A stretch of 64,000 nucleotides of DNA from Roseinatronobacter monicus (GCF_006716865.1 NZ_VFPT01000001.1:1421001-1485000), one strand, 5' to 3'. Counted from the first letter of the stretch, positions 8,747 to 17,178 are shown. Notes: generated by a model from the letters alone, not told the origin. Numbers and translations are program-made.

Positions 8747-9226
8747 TCAACCCCCGAAGTGCAAAACGCAAATCAGGGTGAACAAGCGGCGGGCGGTGTC
8801 GATATCCATATCGGCCTTGCCCTCCAGCCGTTCCTGAAGAATGCGCGCCCCTTCATTGTGAATACCCCGGCGCGCCATGTCGATTGCCTCGATCTGGCTG
8901 GGGGGCAGGCGCTTGACCGCTTCAAAATAGCTGCCGCAAATCTGGTAGTAATCCTTCACCACCTGCCGGAACGGGCCGAGTGAGAGCAGCACCTCGCCCA
9001 GACTTAGGCCTGCCTCGTCACACACAGCGATGACCAGACGGCGGTCGCGGATTGCAAGGCGCATGGCAAAGGGGCCGGGTGGGGCCGCTTGTCCGTCACG
9101 CGCCAGAAGCATGAAAGAATTATCTTCGAGAAGGTCAAATACAGCGACCTTGCGTTCCTGTTCAATCTCAGGCGTGGGCGTGGGCAGCCCGCTATCATCT
9201 ATATCTATCTGGCAGATTCGGCTCAT
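8747..9226 (-). CDS. UPF0262 family protein
   Basis: A 159-residue protein starting MSRICQIDIDDSGL and containing ERKVAVFDLLEDNSF, which match the UPF0262 family of alphaproteobacteria. There is no catalytic motif, membrane segment or signal peptide. Function is unknown. It is the first gene of the minus-strand run leading to infA, with 248 bases of divergent upstream region shared with creatinase. hisD, the neighbour I would expect upstream, is not present. Confidence 0.85.
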   Translation of the reverse strand: MSRICQIDIDDSGLPTPTPEIEQERKVAVFDLLEDNSFMLLARDGQAAPPGPFAMRLAIRDRRLVIAVCDEAGLSLGEVLLSLGPFRQVVKDYYQICGSYFEAVKRLPPSQIEAIDMARRGIHNEGARILQERLEGKADMDIDTARRLFTLICVLHFGG

Positions 9227-9275
9227 TGGACTTCTTACACAATTATTCAGGTATGTGATGCCCTGTCTTTGGCGT

Positions 9276-9289
9276 GATCGCAAGCGATC
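9276..9289. promoter_or_regulatory. GATCGC-AA-GCGATC palindrome
   Basis: A perfect 6-bp inverted repeat with a 2-base centre in the divergent region between the UPF0262 gene and creatinase. It may be an operator. The loop is too short for a good RNA hairpin. Confidence 0.25.
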
Positions 9290-9382
9290 CGGCCTTGTCA
9301 GGCGGGGTTTTCGCGGTTTATCGTGCACTCATGGCCGCGATGGCGTCGCGGTGATAGGTCGCATATGCGGCCCGCCCAAGAG

Positions 9383-9453
9383 TAGCGTCAGATACTGGCG
9401 CTTTTTGTCCTGAACGCCGGGACTCTCTCGGGCTGAGGTCTGTGCATCAGCCC
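9383..9453 (+). promoter_or_regulatory. Structured leader before creatinase (terminator-like hairpin plus second stem-loop)
   Basis: The hairpin 9384-9391/9395-9402 (8 bp, one G-T pair, loop ATA) is followed by five T residues at 9402-9406, the form of an intrinsic terminator. A second stem, GGGCTGA 9430-9436 with TCAGCCC 9447-9453, ends 11 bases before the AAGGAGG ribosome-binding site (9464-9470). No plus-strand gene lies upstream to be terminated, so an attenuating leader of creatinase is possible. I recognise no known riboswitch class. Confidence 0.4.
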
Positions 9454-9474
9454 CCGTTGATTAAGGAGGGTGCG

Positions 9475-10680
9475 ATGCAAATGCGTCCACATTTTTTCCG
9501 TTTCCACCAAGGCGAGAAGGTTCTGCCTTTTGCGCCCGAAGAGTACGAGATGCGCCTGAAAGGGCTGCGCGCGATCATGGCGCAGGCGGGTGTCGAGGTG
9601 GCGGTATTCACCTCGATGCAGAATATCGCGTATTATTCTGGCTTTCTGTATTGCAGTTTCGGACGTCCTTATGGGCTGATTGTCACAGCCACGGAATGCG
9701 TGACGCTGAGTGCCGGCATTGACGGCGCGCAGCCGTGGCGGTGCAGCTATGGCGATTGCCTGACCTATACCGATTGGGAGCGGGACAATTTCTGGCGTGC
9801 CGCTGCGCATGTGGCGGGGCAGGGCAAGCGCATCGGGTATGAAGGGGATCACCTGACACTTGTGCAGGCAACCAAGCTTGACGCGTTTCTGACCCCTTCA
9901 GAGAAGCATGATCTGGCACCAGCGACAATGCAGCAACGCTTGCATAAATCCGAGGCAGAGCGCGATCTGATCCGCGCGGGCGCACAAGTCGCCGATCTGG
10001 GCGGTGCTGCCATTCGTGACGCAATTCGCCTTGGCGCACGCGAGATCGACATTGCAATGGCTGGCCGCGATGCGATGGAGTTAGAGATCGCGCGCCGTTT
10101 TCCACAAGCCGAATACCGCGACAGCTGGGTCTGGTTTCAGTCCGGCATCAATACCGACGGGGCGCATAACCCTGTCACGGCCCGCAAGCTGGAGCATGGC
10201 GATATTCTGTCGCTCAATACCTTTCCGATGATCTCGGGGTATTACACGGCGCTGGAGCGGACTTTGTTCATGGGCGCGGTCGACCCTGACAGCCTGCGGC
10301 TCTGGCAAGCAAATGTTGCGACCCATGAACTGGGCATCTCGTTGCTCAAACCAGGGGTTCGGTGTTGCGATGTGACGGCTGCACTCAACACCTTTTTCGC
10401 AGAGCGCGATCTGTTGCAGTACCGCAGCTTTGGCTATGGCCATTCTTTTGGCGTGCTGTCGCACTATTACGGGCGCGAGGCGGGGTTGGAATTGCGCGAA
10501 GATATCGACACGGTGCTGGAGCCGGGCATGGTCATCTCGATGGAGCCGATGCTGACTATTCCCGAAGGGCAGCCGGGGGCTGGCGGATACCGCGAGCATG
10601 ACATTCTGATTATAACCCATGACGGGGCTGAGAATATCACCGGCTTTCCCTATGGCCCGGAAGTCAATGTGATCGACTAA
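9475..10680 (+). CDS. Creatinase (creatine amidinohydrolase)
   Basis: A 401-residue pita-bread-fold protein of the M24 family that hydrolyses creatine to sarcosine and urea. Close agreement with Pseudomonas/Bacillus creatinase is visible at YCSFGRPYGL, WFQSGINTDGAHNPVT, GYYTALERTLF, FGYGHSFG-LSHYYGREAG and FPYGPE. His231 sits where the catalytic His232 of P. putida creatinase lies. Length (about 403 in the family) agrees. The start at 9475 follows AAGGAGG. It is a single gene without adjacent sarcosine oxidase or creatininase, so the pathway must be completed elsewhere. Confidence 0.92.
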   Translation: MQMRPHFFRFHQGEKVLPFAPEEYEMRLKGLRAIMAQAGVEVAVFTSMQNIAYYSGFLYCSFGRPYGLIVTATECVTLSAGIDGAQPWRCSYGDCLTYTDWERDNFWRAAAHVAGQGKRIGYEGDHLTLVQATKLDAFLTPSEKHDLAPATMQQRLHKSEAERDLIRAGAQVADLGGAAIRDAIRLGAREIDIAMAGRDAMELEIARRFPQAEYRDSWVWFQSGINTDGAHNPVTARKLEHGDILSLNTFPMISGYYTALERTLFMGAVDPDSLRLWQANVATHELGISLLKPGVRCCDVTAALNTFFAERDLLQYRSFGYGHSFGVLSHYYGREAGLELREDIDTVLEPGMVISMEPMLTIPEGQPGAGGYREHDILIITHDGAENITGFPYGPEVNVID

Positions 10681-10698
10681 GCGATTGGTGCGTCTTTT

Positions 10699-10726
10699 GA
10701 TCGCTCCGACAGTGGTCGGGGCGATC
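10699..10726. repeat. Extragenic stem-loop, copy 1
   Basis: A 12-bp stem (10699-10710 with 10715-10726, one G-T pair) lies 18 bases after the creatinase stop codon and has no T-tract on either strand. Its core (10702-10722) matches 53766-53786 in 20 of 21 bases, where it also follows a plus-strand stop codon. Confidence 0.45.
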
Positions 10727-10770
10727 TGCCGAGATGGTGTGACGCATGGGCTGGCGATTGCTGGTTTTGC

Positions 10771-11817
10771 TCAGGCAGATTGGAACCCGCGCAGAAGCTG
10801 GCGCAGCCCGAACATGGCACCTGCCACGATGCTGACAAAGACCAAAGGCGCGGAGAAGGCCAGTGTCGCCATCGCGGATGCGCCTTGCCCGACCGAGCAG
10901 CCAACCGCAATCACACCGCCCACGCCCATCAGACAGGCGCCTGCAACCTGACGGCCCAATTCGCGCGGGTCTTCACAGGCTTCCCAGCGAAAACGCCGCC
11001 GCCACACCGCCGCCAAGGCCGCGCCCACGACAACCCCGACGACCGATCCGACCGCGAAATTCAGCCCCCCCGCGCTGGAGGTCATCAGATACAGAATCGT
11101 CCGGCCAAGCGGGGCAGTGAAAGTGAACCCTTCAATCGGCACCGCTTCAAATGTGCCAAGCCGAAGCACTGATGTCGCAATAAAGGCATAGGCCAGCGAC
11201 AGCCCCACAACCACACCCCATGCAATCGTGCGCGGGGCCGTGCGCAAATGCGGGTGCGCCAGCCCGATGCCGATCAGGGCCAAGCCGACCGGCACCGCCA
11301 CGATCAGCGGCGACAGGCCCGTCATATTGGCAAACGCATGTGCAAAGCCTTGTGGGCTATCGGCCTCGATCTGGGGAAATAGCGCCACACGCAGCGGCGA
11401 GAGCGGCCCTGCCAATGTGACGAAACCCGAAACAGCCATAATCATCACAATCAGAAAAGACCGAAGATCGCCCCCGCCCAAGCGCACCAATGCCCCGAAC
11501 CCGCAATTGCCCGCCAAGGCCATGCCATAGCCAAACAGCAACCCGCCAAGGATGGCAGTCAAGGGATTGAACGCAATCATATGATACGGGCTTTGTGTAA
11601 TCAGCGCGAAACCCGCGGCCTCTGCCAGAAACAAAGCCAGAATCGCGACACCCAGAACCACCCCCCAAAGTCGCGCGCGGCGCTGGTCCCCGCCATAAGC
11701 GGCGCTTTCAATAGCGTTTAATGTGCAGAAGTCCCCCATACGTGCCGCATAGCCAAAAGCTATTCCGCCAAGCAAGCCAGCACTACCGGCCAATATCGAG
11801 GGTGACAAATCCCACAT
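10771..11817 (-). CDS. YeeE/YedE-family sulfur-compound transporter
   Basis: A 348-residue membrane protein with about nine or ten hydrophobic segments. The family's conserved cysteine-bearing motifs are visible: MGDFCTLNA near residue 27, GNCGFGALVRLGGGD near 103, and GVIAVGCSVGQG near 310. Members such as TsuA import thiosulfate through such cysteines. An ArsR persulfide-sensor-type regulator sits 84 bases upstream in the same direction, which points to sulfide or thiosulfate metabolism. The transported ion is inferred. Confidence 0.88.
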   Translation of the reverse strand: MWDLSPSILAGSAGLLGGIAFGYAARMGDFCTLNAIESAAYGGDQRRARLWGVVLGVAILALFLAEAAGFALITQSPYHMIAFNPLTAILGGLLFGYGMALAGNCGFGALVRLGGGDLRSFLIVMIMAVSGFVTLAGPLSPLRVALFPQIEADSPQGFAHAFANMTGLSPLIVAVPVGLALIGIGLAHPHLRTAPRTIAWGVVVGLSLAYAFIATSVLRLGTFEAVPIEGFTFTAPLGRTILYLMTSSAGGLNFAVGSVVGVVVGAALAAVWRRRFRWEACEDPRELGRQVAGACLMGVGGVIAVGCSVGQGASAMATLAFSAPLVFVSIVAGAMFGLRQLLRGFQSA

Positions 11818-11837
11818 AGCTGGTCCTCCCGCGGGTT

Positions 11838-11853
11838 GGCCAAATCATTGGCC
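11838..11853. promoter_or_regulatory. GGCCAA-ATCA-TTGGCC inverted repeat upstream of the YeeE gene
   Basis: A perfect 6-bp inverted repeat with a 4-base centre, 21 bases upstream of the YeeE start codon and within the gap between the ArsR gene and YeeE. It could be an operator or a small hairpin in the transcript. Confidence 0.3.
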
Positions 11854-11901
11854 TGCCTATGACACGACTATAGGCCAGCCCTGTCACAGGGTCACGGAAA
11901 A

Positions 11902-12288
11902 TCAGGGTTTGGGTTGCGCGCAGAACATCTCGTACACGACACCGATCAGCCGCGCGGCTTTTGGGTCATGAAGGGCGTAATAGATGGTTTTGCCGTCGCG
12001 TCGGCATGAAACAATGCCTTCCAGCCGCAGGCGGGCCAATTGTTGGCTGACAGCGGCTTGGCGCGAGTGCAACAATTGCTCAAGTTCCGTTACCGACTTT
12101 TCGCCCGAGGACAGATGGCACAGGATCATCAGGCGCCCCTCATGCGCAAGCGCCTTGAGGAAACATGACGCCGCTTGCGCTTGTTCAACCATATCGACCG
12201 GTTGCACCTCAGCGCGCGTGTCGTCGTCAGTCACAGACGTGTCCCGTTCCACTGTTTCGGTATCGGCAAGTTCATGGTCAAGCGACAT
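11902..12288 (-). CDS. ArsR-family persulfide-sensing repressor (SqrR/BigR-like)
   Basis: A 128-residue winged-helix regulator. It has Cys57 (MILCHL) and Cys123 (MFCAQPK) 66 residues apart, the same spacing and flanks as the Cys42/Cys108 sensor pair of BigR. These form a tetrasulfide link in response to persulfides and release DNA. Two extra cysteines are Cys42 and Cys95. The recognition helix region is SRQAAVSQQLARLR. An acidic extension of about 30 residues precedes the domain. It lies upstream of the YeeE transporter and probably controls it and itself. Confidence 0.87.
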   Translation of the reverse strand: MSLDHELADTETVERDTSVTDDDTRAEVQPVDMVEQAQAASCFLKALAHEGRLMILCHLSSGEKSVTELEQLLHSRQAAVSQQLARLRLEGIVSCRRDGKTIYYALHDPKAARLIGVVYEMFCAQPKP

Positions 12289-12340
12289 CGCTTTATCCCT
12301 GTCGAAAGCGGCCCTGGCGTTGCGGCCCGTGAATTTATAC

Positions 12341-12356
12341 GTTCAAGCAACTGAAT
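12341..12356 (-). promoter_or_regulatory. Candidate operator of the ArsR regulator (ATTC-N8-GAAC)
   Basis: On the minus strand the sequence reads ATTC, eight bases, GAAC, 53 bases upstream of the regulator start. This is one base away from ATTC-N8-GAAT, which I recall as the SqrR site of Rhodobacter capsulatus. Autoregulation is inferred. Confidence 0.4.
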
Positions 12357-12479
12357 ATGTATTGTGCCTGAGGCTGTTGAGCAAGCTACCGCGATGCAGT
12401 TAGGCGCGAGATTGCCCAATATGGAGCGGATTTGTGACAATATACCATAGGATTGTGCAGAATTGGGATATTATCCTAA

Positions 12480-12507
12480 AGAAAATGCCCGCCATATTGG
12501 CGGGCAT
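12480..12507 (-). terminator. Rho-independent terminator of the rpsF-rpsR-rplI operon
   Basis: A 10-bp stem (12485-12494 with 12498-12507, loop TAT) is followed on the minus strand by TTTTCT. It lies 28 bases downstream of the rplI stop codon. Confidence 0.8.
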
Positions 12508-12534
12508 CCTCAATTTTAGGCGTAAGGCCGGAAT

Positions 12535-13152
12535 TCAGGAGTCGCGCGGATCTTCGCGGTTGCCCTGATCGCGCATGTCGCCTTCGTCATCCATTCCCGC
12601 AGAACCGATATCGTCAAACAGTTCTGAAATCTCGAATTCAGCAGCGGCTTCTTCTTCAGCAGCCAATTCCTGAATCGATTTTCCGGATGCCTGCAACTGC
12701 GCTTCTTCAACCGAGCGTGCGACGTTCAAGCCGACCTCTACATCCACTTCGGGGTGCAGATTGATCATGGCCGTGTGCAGGCCAAGCAATTTGATCGGCG
12801 TGGTGATGACGATCTGGCGCTTGTCGATCTTAACGCCAGCTTCTTCCAGCAGATCAGCCACATCGCGCGGGCTGACCGAACCATACAGCGCGCCACCATC
12901 AGATGCCTGACGGATGACGGTATAGGTTTCCCCTTCCAGACGCGCAGCAACTGCCTGCGCTTCTTTGCGGGTTTCCAGATTCTGCGCTTCCAGTTCAGCC
13001 TTGCGTACTTCAAACGACTTGATGTTGTCGTTGGATGCACGCAGCGCTTTGCCCTGTGGCAGCAGATAGTTGCGCGCATAACCGGGCTTGACGTTGACCA
13101 CGTCGCCCATCTGGCCAAGCTTGGCCACGCGTTCCAAAAGGATCACTTGCAT
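12535..13152 (-). CDS. rplI: 50S ribosomal protein L9
   Basis: A 205-residue L9. The N-terminal RNA-binding domain begins [19 protein letters not shown] and includes [16 protein letters not shown]. The central helix and C-terminal domain ([15 protein letters not shown]) follow. The protein is about 55 residues longer than E. coli L9 because of an acidic tail rich in Glu and Asp, as I recall for Rhodobacterales. It is last in the rpsF-rpsR-rplI operon, 12 bases after rpsR. Confidence 0.96.
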   Translation of the reverse strand: MQVILLERVAKLGQMGDVVNVKPGYARNYLLPQGKALRASNDNIKSFEVRKAELEAQNLETRKEAQAVAARLEGETYTVIRQASDGGALYGSVSPRDVADLLEEAGVKIDKRQIVITTPIKLLGLHTAMINLHPEVDVEVGLNVARSVEEAQLQASGKSIQELAAEEEAAAEFEISELFDDIGSAGMDDEGDMRDQGNREDPRDS

Positions 13153-13164
13153 GTCTCGTTCTCC

Positions 13165-13392
13165 TTATTTCACAGCGTAGGGCAGCAGTGCAAGGAACCG
13201 CGCGCGCTTGATGGCACGGGACAACTCACGCTGCTTCTTTGCCGATACAGCAGTAATGCGCGATGGCACGATTTTGCCGCGTTCGGAAATATAGCGCTGC
13301 AGAAGGCGTGTATCTTTGTAGTCAATCGCGGGCGCGTTGTCGCCAGAGAAGGGGCAGACCTTGCGGCGGCGGAAAAATGGTTTTGTAGCCAT
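13165..13392 (-). CDS. rpsR: 30S ribosomal protein S18
   Basis: A 75-residue S18, normal for the family, with RRRKVCPF near the N-terminus, [18 protein letters not shown] in the middle and [14 protein letters not shown] at the end. It assembles with S6, whose gene lies 14 bases upstream. Confidence 0.97.
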   Translation of the reverse strand: MATKPFFRRRKVCPFSGDNAPAIDYKDTRLLQRYISERGKIVPSRITAVSAKKQRELSRAIKRARFLALLPYAVK

Positions 13393-13406
13393 GGGTCAGA
13401 TCTCCT

Positions 13407-13775
13407 TTACGATGCCCGACGACGTGGTTCGCGGTCGCCACGGTCACGGTCGTCACGTTTCTGCATCTGGGCCGAGGGGCCTTCTTCATGCGCGTCCACC
13501 TTGATGGTCAGCACGCGCATCACGTCGTCATGCAGACGCATCAGGCGTTCCATCTCTTGCACTGCGCTGGCAGGTGCATCGGTGCGCAGAAAGGCGTAAT
13601 GCCCCTTGCGGTTCTTGTTGATCTTGTAGGCCATTGTCTTGACGCCCCAATACTCGTGATCCACGAGTGTCCCGCCATTATCGGCAAGGACAGCGCCAAA
13701 ATGTTCGATCAACGCTTCGGCCTGTGTGTTCGACAGGTCCTGACGCGCGATCATGACATGCTCGTATAGCGGCAT
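13407..13775 (-). CDS. rpsF: 30S ribosomal protein S6
   Basis: A 122-residue S6 starting MPLYEHVMIARQDLS. It has the characteristic WGVKTMAYKINKNRKGHYAF strand region and a charged Arg/Asp-rich tail of about 25 residues. It heads the rpsF-rpsR-rplI operon. An in-frame codon 21 bases upstream could also initiate, but the MPLYEH start is the conserved one. Confidence 0.96.
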   Translation of the reverse strand: MPLYEHVMIARQDLSNTQAEALIEHFGAVLADNGGTLVDHEYWGVKTMAYKINKNRKGHYAFLRTDAPASAVQEMERLMRLHDDVMRVLTIKVDAHEEGPSAQMQKRDDRDRGDREPRRRAS

Positions 13776-14024
13776 GCGATCTCCAATCTGTGTCATGGGT
13801 GCATTTCAAAAGACAGGTTCAACCCTTCCACCCCTGCCTACGAGAGCTGCACCGGTTCCAAAAATGGCGGAAGGTTGCCGCGCTCTTAGCCGCTCCGGCA
13901 CTCAAGCGCAAGGGAAACGGGCGCGATAGGGCGCGCCTGTGCATGAACACCACAGCAGAGTCTTGCCACGCGGGCCGTGCTGTCGCATAAAGCACCAACT
14001 TCGCTTCAACAAAAGGGGTCCGAC
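13776..14024. promoter_or_regulatory. Divergent promoter region rpsF / bioY
   Basis: These 249 bases separate the S6 gene on the minus strand from bioY on the plus strand. I could not pick a convincing -35/-10 pair for either side. The TTATCTATAA-type site expected for the alphaproteobacterial biotin regulator BioR is not visible. Confidence 0.3.
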
Positions 14025-14597
14025 ATGGCTCATACTACACCTTTGGTGCCGGCACTTGGCGGCAATGATACGATCTTGCGCAAAGTGACGATGGTTTTGT
14101 TCGGCTCGCTTCTTGTCGGGGCTGCTGCACAGGTCAGCGTGCCGATGTTTCCGGTTCCCATGACATTGCAGACCCTCGCCATCATGCTAATCGGCCTAAC
14201 CTACGGCTCGCGGCTTGCTGGGGCGACATTGGTCACATATCTGGGGCAGGGCGCAATGGGCTTTCCCGTCTTTGCTGGCGGTGCTTTCGGGATCGCGCCA
14301 TTCATGGGCCCGACTGCGGGCTTCTTGTTCGGCTTTGTCGCTATGGCATTCGTGATGGGCTGGCTAGTCGAACGCGGGTTATCAAACGGCCTGGGCATGG
14401 TCGGGGCAGCTTTGATTGCGACGACGCTTCTGTTCGTGCCGGGTGTGCTATGGCTCTATGTAGCAAGCCCGCTTGATCTTCAGGGTGCATTCATGGCCGC
14501 AGCAGCGCCGTTCGTTCTGGGTGAACTGGTTAAAGTGGCCGTTGCGGTATTGATCGTGACCGGCGCTTGGGCGGCCTTTAAATCCCGCCTTAACTGA
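14025..14597 (+). CDS. bioY: Biotin transporter BioY (ECF substrate-binding component)
   Basis: A 190-residue membrane protein with six predicted membrane segments. BioY hallmarks are seen: VSVPMFPVPMTLQTLAI, GSRLAGATLVTYLGQGAMG, FPVFAGGAFGI-FMGPTAGFLFGF. It binds biotin at the membrane, either alone or with an ECF module. No bioMN genes are adjacent. The start at 14025 follows AAAAGGGG. It is a single gene with its own terminator. Confidence 0.93.
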   Translation: MAHTTPLVPALGGNDTILRKVTMVLFGSLLVGAAAQVSVPMFPVPMTLQTLAIMLIGLTYGSRLAGATLVTYLGQGAMGFPVFAGGAFGIAPFMGPTAGFLFGFVAMAFVMGWLVERGLSNGLGMVGAALIATTLLFVPGVLWLYVASPLDLQGAFMAAAAPFVLGELVKVAVAVLIVTGAWAAFKSRLN

Positions 14598-14624
14598 TCC
14601 AACGATAAGATTCTGAGATTAACG

Positions 14625-14652
14625 AAGGGCGGGGGTTATCCCCGCCCTTTTT
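14625..14652 (+). terminator. Rho-independent terminator of bioY
   Basis: An 8-bp GC stem (14627-14634 with 14640-14647), extended by two A-T pairs, is followed by a run of T. It overlaps the stop codon of the convergent DUF1284 gene. Confidence 0.8.
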
Positions 14653-15070
14653 CTGTGTGGCTTGTGTGAAGTTCTGACAATGCCGCCTCGCACAGGCCGA
14701 GTTCCAGCCATTGGCAGCCCGAACAAAGCTGCGCCAGTGACCCCGGTGGTACATGGGCGACAATGCGCGCCTGCGCGTCCGCCCATGTCAGGCAGTCCCC
14801 ATCCGCAAGTGACAATGCCTGTGCATGGTGTGTGTCAAGCGCCGCGATCTTGGCCGCTTTCTCGCAAGACTGGCCGCGTTTATGTGGGCAGGGGGCGCAG
14901 ATGCTGTCGGCCTGATACGTGACTTCGATCTGCACTGCGCCGCCACCCGGCGCACGCAAGCGATCCACAATCGCAGCCATATTGGCAGTGAAGTCGTCGG
15001 AATAGCCCTTGCCCGCAAACCCCAGCGCGCACAGGAAATGATGCGGGCGGAAGGTGACGCTTGCGCTCAT
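14636..15070 (-). CDS. DUF1284 cysteine-rich protein
   Basis: A 144-residue protein with FRPHHFLCALGFAGKGYS at the N-terminus and clustered cysteines (CAPCPHKRGQSC near residue 60; CSGCQWLELGLC near 117). These could bind a metal or Fe-S cluster. The function is unknown. It overlaps the purF stop by 4 bases, so it is translated with purF. Its stop codon sits inside the bioY terminator hairpin. Confidence 0.83.
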   Translation of the reverse strand: MSASVTFRPHHFLCALGFAGKGYSDDFTANMAAIVDRLRAPGGGAVQIEVTYQADSICAPCPHKRGQSCEKAAKIAALDTHHAQALSLADGDCLTWADAQARIVAHVPPGSLAQLCSGCQWLELGLCEAALSELHTSHTEKGRG

Positions 15071-16521
15071 TCCGCCGCTTGTTTGGGGGTAAAGCCGCGT
15101 TCGATCATGTCATGCGGTGCCACAGGGTATTCCCCCGAGAAGCAGGCATCGCAATATTGCGGGCAAGAGTTGTCGCGTCCGCCTGCCTCTCCCGCTGCAC
15201 GGTACAGCCCGTCAAGGGTGACGAATCGCAAGCTGTCCACACCGATATGGTCGCGCATCTCGTCTTCGGTCATATTGGCTGCCAAAAGCTTTTCGCGCTC
15301 TGGCGTGTCCACTCCGTAGAAACAGGGCCACGCGGTGGGCGGCGATGCGATGCGGAAATGCACTTCTGCCGCGCCTGCCTCTAGGATCATTTCCTTGATC
15401 TTCTGACTGGTGGTGCCGCGCACGACCGAATCGTCAACCAGAATGATCCGCTTGCCACGAATAAGCGCGCGGTTGACATTCAGCTTCAGGCGCACGCCCA
15501 TTGACCGGATCGCTTGCGATGGCTCGATAAAGGTGCGGCCCATATATTGGTTGCGCGTAATCCCCAGCGCAAAGGGAATCCCCGATTCCTGACTAAACCC
15601 GATTGCAGCGGGCGTCCCGCTATCGGGGATCGGGCAGACCATATCCGCGTCGACCGGCGCTTCGCGGGCCAGTTCAACACCGATCTGGCGACGTGTCTCA
15701 TAGACCGATCGCCCCCCGAAAAAGCTGTCGGGACGCGAGAAATACACATGCTCGAAGATGCAAAAGCGCGATTTCTGCGCGGCAAAGGGCTGAACACTCT
15801 CCACACCCTTCTCACTGATGACGACCATCTCGCCGGGTGCAATCTCGCGCACAAACTCGGCCCCGATAATGTCCAGCGCGCAAGTCTCGGAGGCCAGAAC
15901 CCAGCCCTGATGCAACCGTCCCAGCACCAGCGGGCGCACGCCCAGCGGGTCACGCACGCCAATCAGCTTGGTGCGCGTCATGGCGACGATGGAAAATGCC
16001 CCCTCGGCGCGGCGCAGCGCGTCTTTCATCCGCTCGGGGATGGTTTTCTGAAACGACCGCGCCATCAGATGGATCAGGCATTCGCTGTCGGAACTGGATT
16101 GAAAAATCGAGCCACGCTCGATCAATTCGCGGCGGATCGCATCCGCATTCGTGATATTGCCGTTATGCGCAAGTGCCGCGCCACCCATAGCAAATTCGCC
16201 AAAGAAGGGTTGCACATCGCGGATTTGCGTCGCACCCTTGGACCCGGCAGTGGAGTAGCGCACATGCCCGATTCCGATAGAACCGGGCAACGACTCGATC
16301 ACGCCTGTCTTGGTAAAGTTGTCGCGCACCAGCCCGAACCTATGGGCAGAATGAAAGCCGGTTTCAGGATGGTGGGTGATGATCCCGCCCGCTTCCTGAC
16401 CGCGATGTTGAAGGGCGTGCAGACCAAGGGCTACGAAATTCGCTGCGTCCTCTAGCCCTATGCACCCAAATACGCCGCATTCTTCACGCAGCTTGTCGTC
16501 ATCGAACGGATGGCTGAGCAT
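15067..16521 (-). CDS. purF: Amidophosphoribosyltransferase
   Basis: A 484-residue enzyme making phosphoribosylamine from PRPP and glutamine, the first step of purine synthesis. A short propeptide precedes the N-terminal nucleophile Cys15 in REECGVFG. The glutaminase domain shows LQHRGQEAGG, and the PRPP-binding loop is ILVDDSVVRGTTS in the C-terminal half. Cysteines near the end (CPQYCDACFSGEYP) fit the Fe-S-bearing type of PurF. It lies downstream of cvpA, as in E. coli. Confidence 0.96.
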   Translation of the reverse strand: MLSHPFDDDKLREECGVFGCIGLEDAANFVALGLHALQHRGQEAGGIITHHPETGFHSAHRFGLVRDNFTKTGVIESLPGSIGIGHVRYSTAGSKGATQIRDVQPFFGEFAMGGAALAHNGNITNADAIRRELIERGSIFQSSSDSECLIHLMARSFQKTIPERMKDALRRAEGAFSIVAMTRTKLIGVRDPLGVRPLVLGRLHQGWVLASETCALDIIGAEFVREIAPGEMVVISEKGVESVQPFAAQKSRFCIFEHVYFSRPDSFFGGRSVYETRRQIGVELAREAPVDADMVCPIPDSGTPAAIGFSQESGIPFALGITRNQYMGRTFIEPSQAIRSMGVRLKLNVNRALIRGKRIILVDDSVVRGTTSQKIKEMILEAGAAEVHFRIASPPTAWPCFYGVDTPEREKLLAANMTEDEMRDHIGVDSLRFVTLDGLYRAAGEAGGRDNSCPQYCDACFSGEYPVAPHDMIERGFTPKQAAE

Positions 16522-16567
16522 GGATATCTCGCATATCGTTTGCAGATGGGGGCGCTGTAACGCATCT

Positions 16568-16591
16568 GTTCGGCGCTGTCACGCGCCGAAC
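16568..16591 (-). other. Stem-loop between cvpA and purF
   Basis: A perfect 9-bp stem (16568-16576 with 16583-16591, 6-base loop) lies in the 78-base gap between cvpA and purF. It has no T-tract, so it may affect RNA stability rather than end transcription. Confidence 0.4.
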
Positions 16592-16599
16592 GCAGAGTA

Positions 16600-17151
16600 T
16601 TACCGACAATCGGCAACCAGTTCTTCATACTTCTGAACCAGCCAATTCGGGGCATCTTCGGGCACAGCTTCGTTCAGATTGCCTGATAACTGGGCGAAAA
16701 TGGACGCTGAACGCGATTGTTCAACCAGCTCCACCGACCCCGGCGGCACCGCGCGATCGAAAACCAGTAACGCAATCGCTATCAACAAGATGCCGCGCGC
16801 CACACCAAACAGGAACCCCGCACCCTGATCGATCCCTCCTATCGCAGAGTTGCGAACAAAGGACGAAAACAAAGGTGTAATCAGCGAGGCAAGAACCAGC
16901 ACCACCGCAAACACCACTGCAAAGGCGGCAATGACCGTCAATTCGCAGCTGTCACCCAGAAAATTGCCCAGATACGGGACTTCACGCACCAGCGGTTGCA
17001 CCGCCGGGGCAAAGATGAAGGCCAGAACCGCGGCTGCAACCCAGCCAAGGATCGCCAGCGTCTCTCGCATGAACCCGCGCGAATACGCCAAAATGCCTGA
17101 CACGATGATAATCACCGCGACACCCGCATCGACGATATTAAAGCCTTCCAT
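16600..17151 (-). CDS. cvpA: CvpA family membrane protein
   Basis: A 183-residue inner-membrane protein with four hydrophobic segments in the first 130 residues, containing AYSRGFMRETLAILGWVAAA and GGIDQGAGFLFGVARG. These match CvpA, first linked to colicin V production and to envelope integrity. The soluble tail of about 50 residues is acidic. It lies between radA and purF, 27 bases after radA. Confidence 0.9.
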   Translation of the reverse strand: MEGFNIVDAGVAVIIIVSGILAYSRGFMRETLAILGWVAAAVLAFIFAPAVQPLVREVPYLGNFLGDSCELTVIAAFAVVFAVVLVLASLITPLFSSFVRNSAIGGIDQGAGFLFGVARGILLIAIALLVFDRAVPPGSVELVEQSRSASIFAQLSGNLNEAVPEDAPNWLVQKYEELVADCR

Positions 17152-17178
17152 GCCCGTCTCCTATATCCTGCGCCATAC

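Noticed and set aside
9407..9474. Possible TPP or guanidine riboswitch before creatinase
   Set aside because: Short words such as GGGCTGAGG recall TPP and GGACTCTC recalls guanidine-I, but the other conserved parts of both classes are absent.
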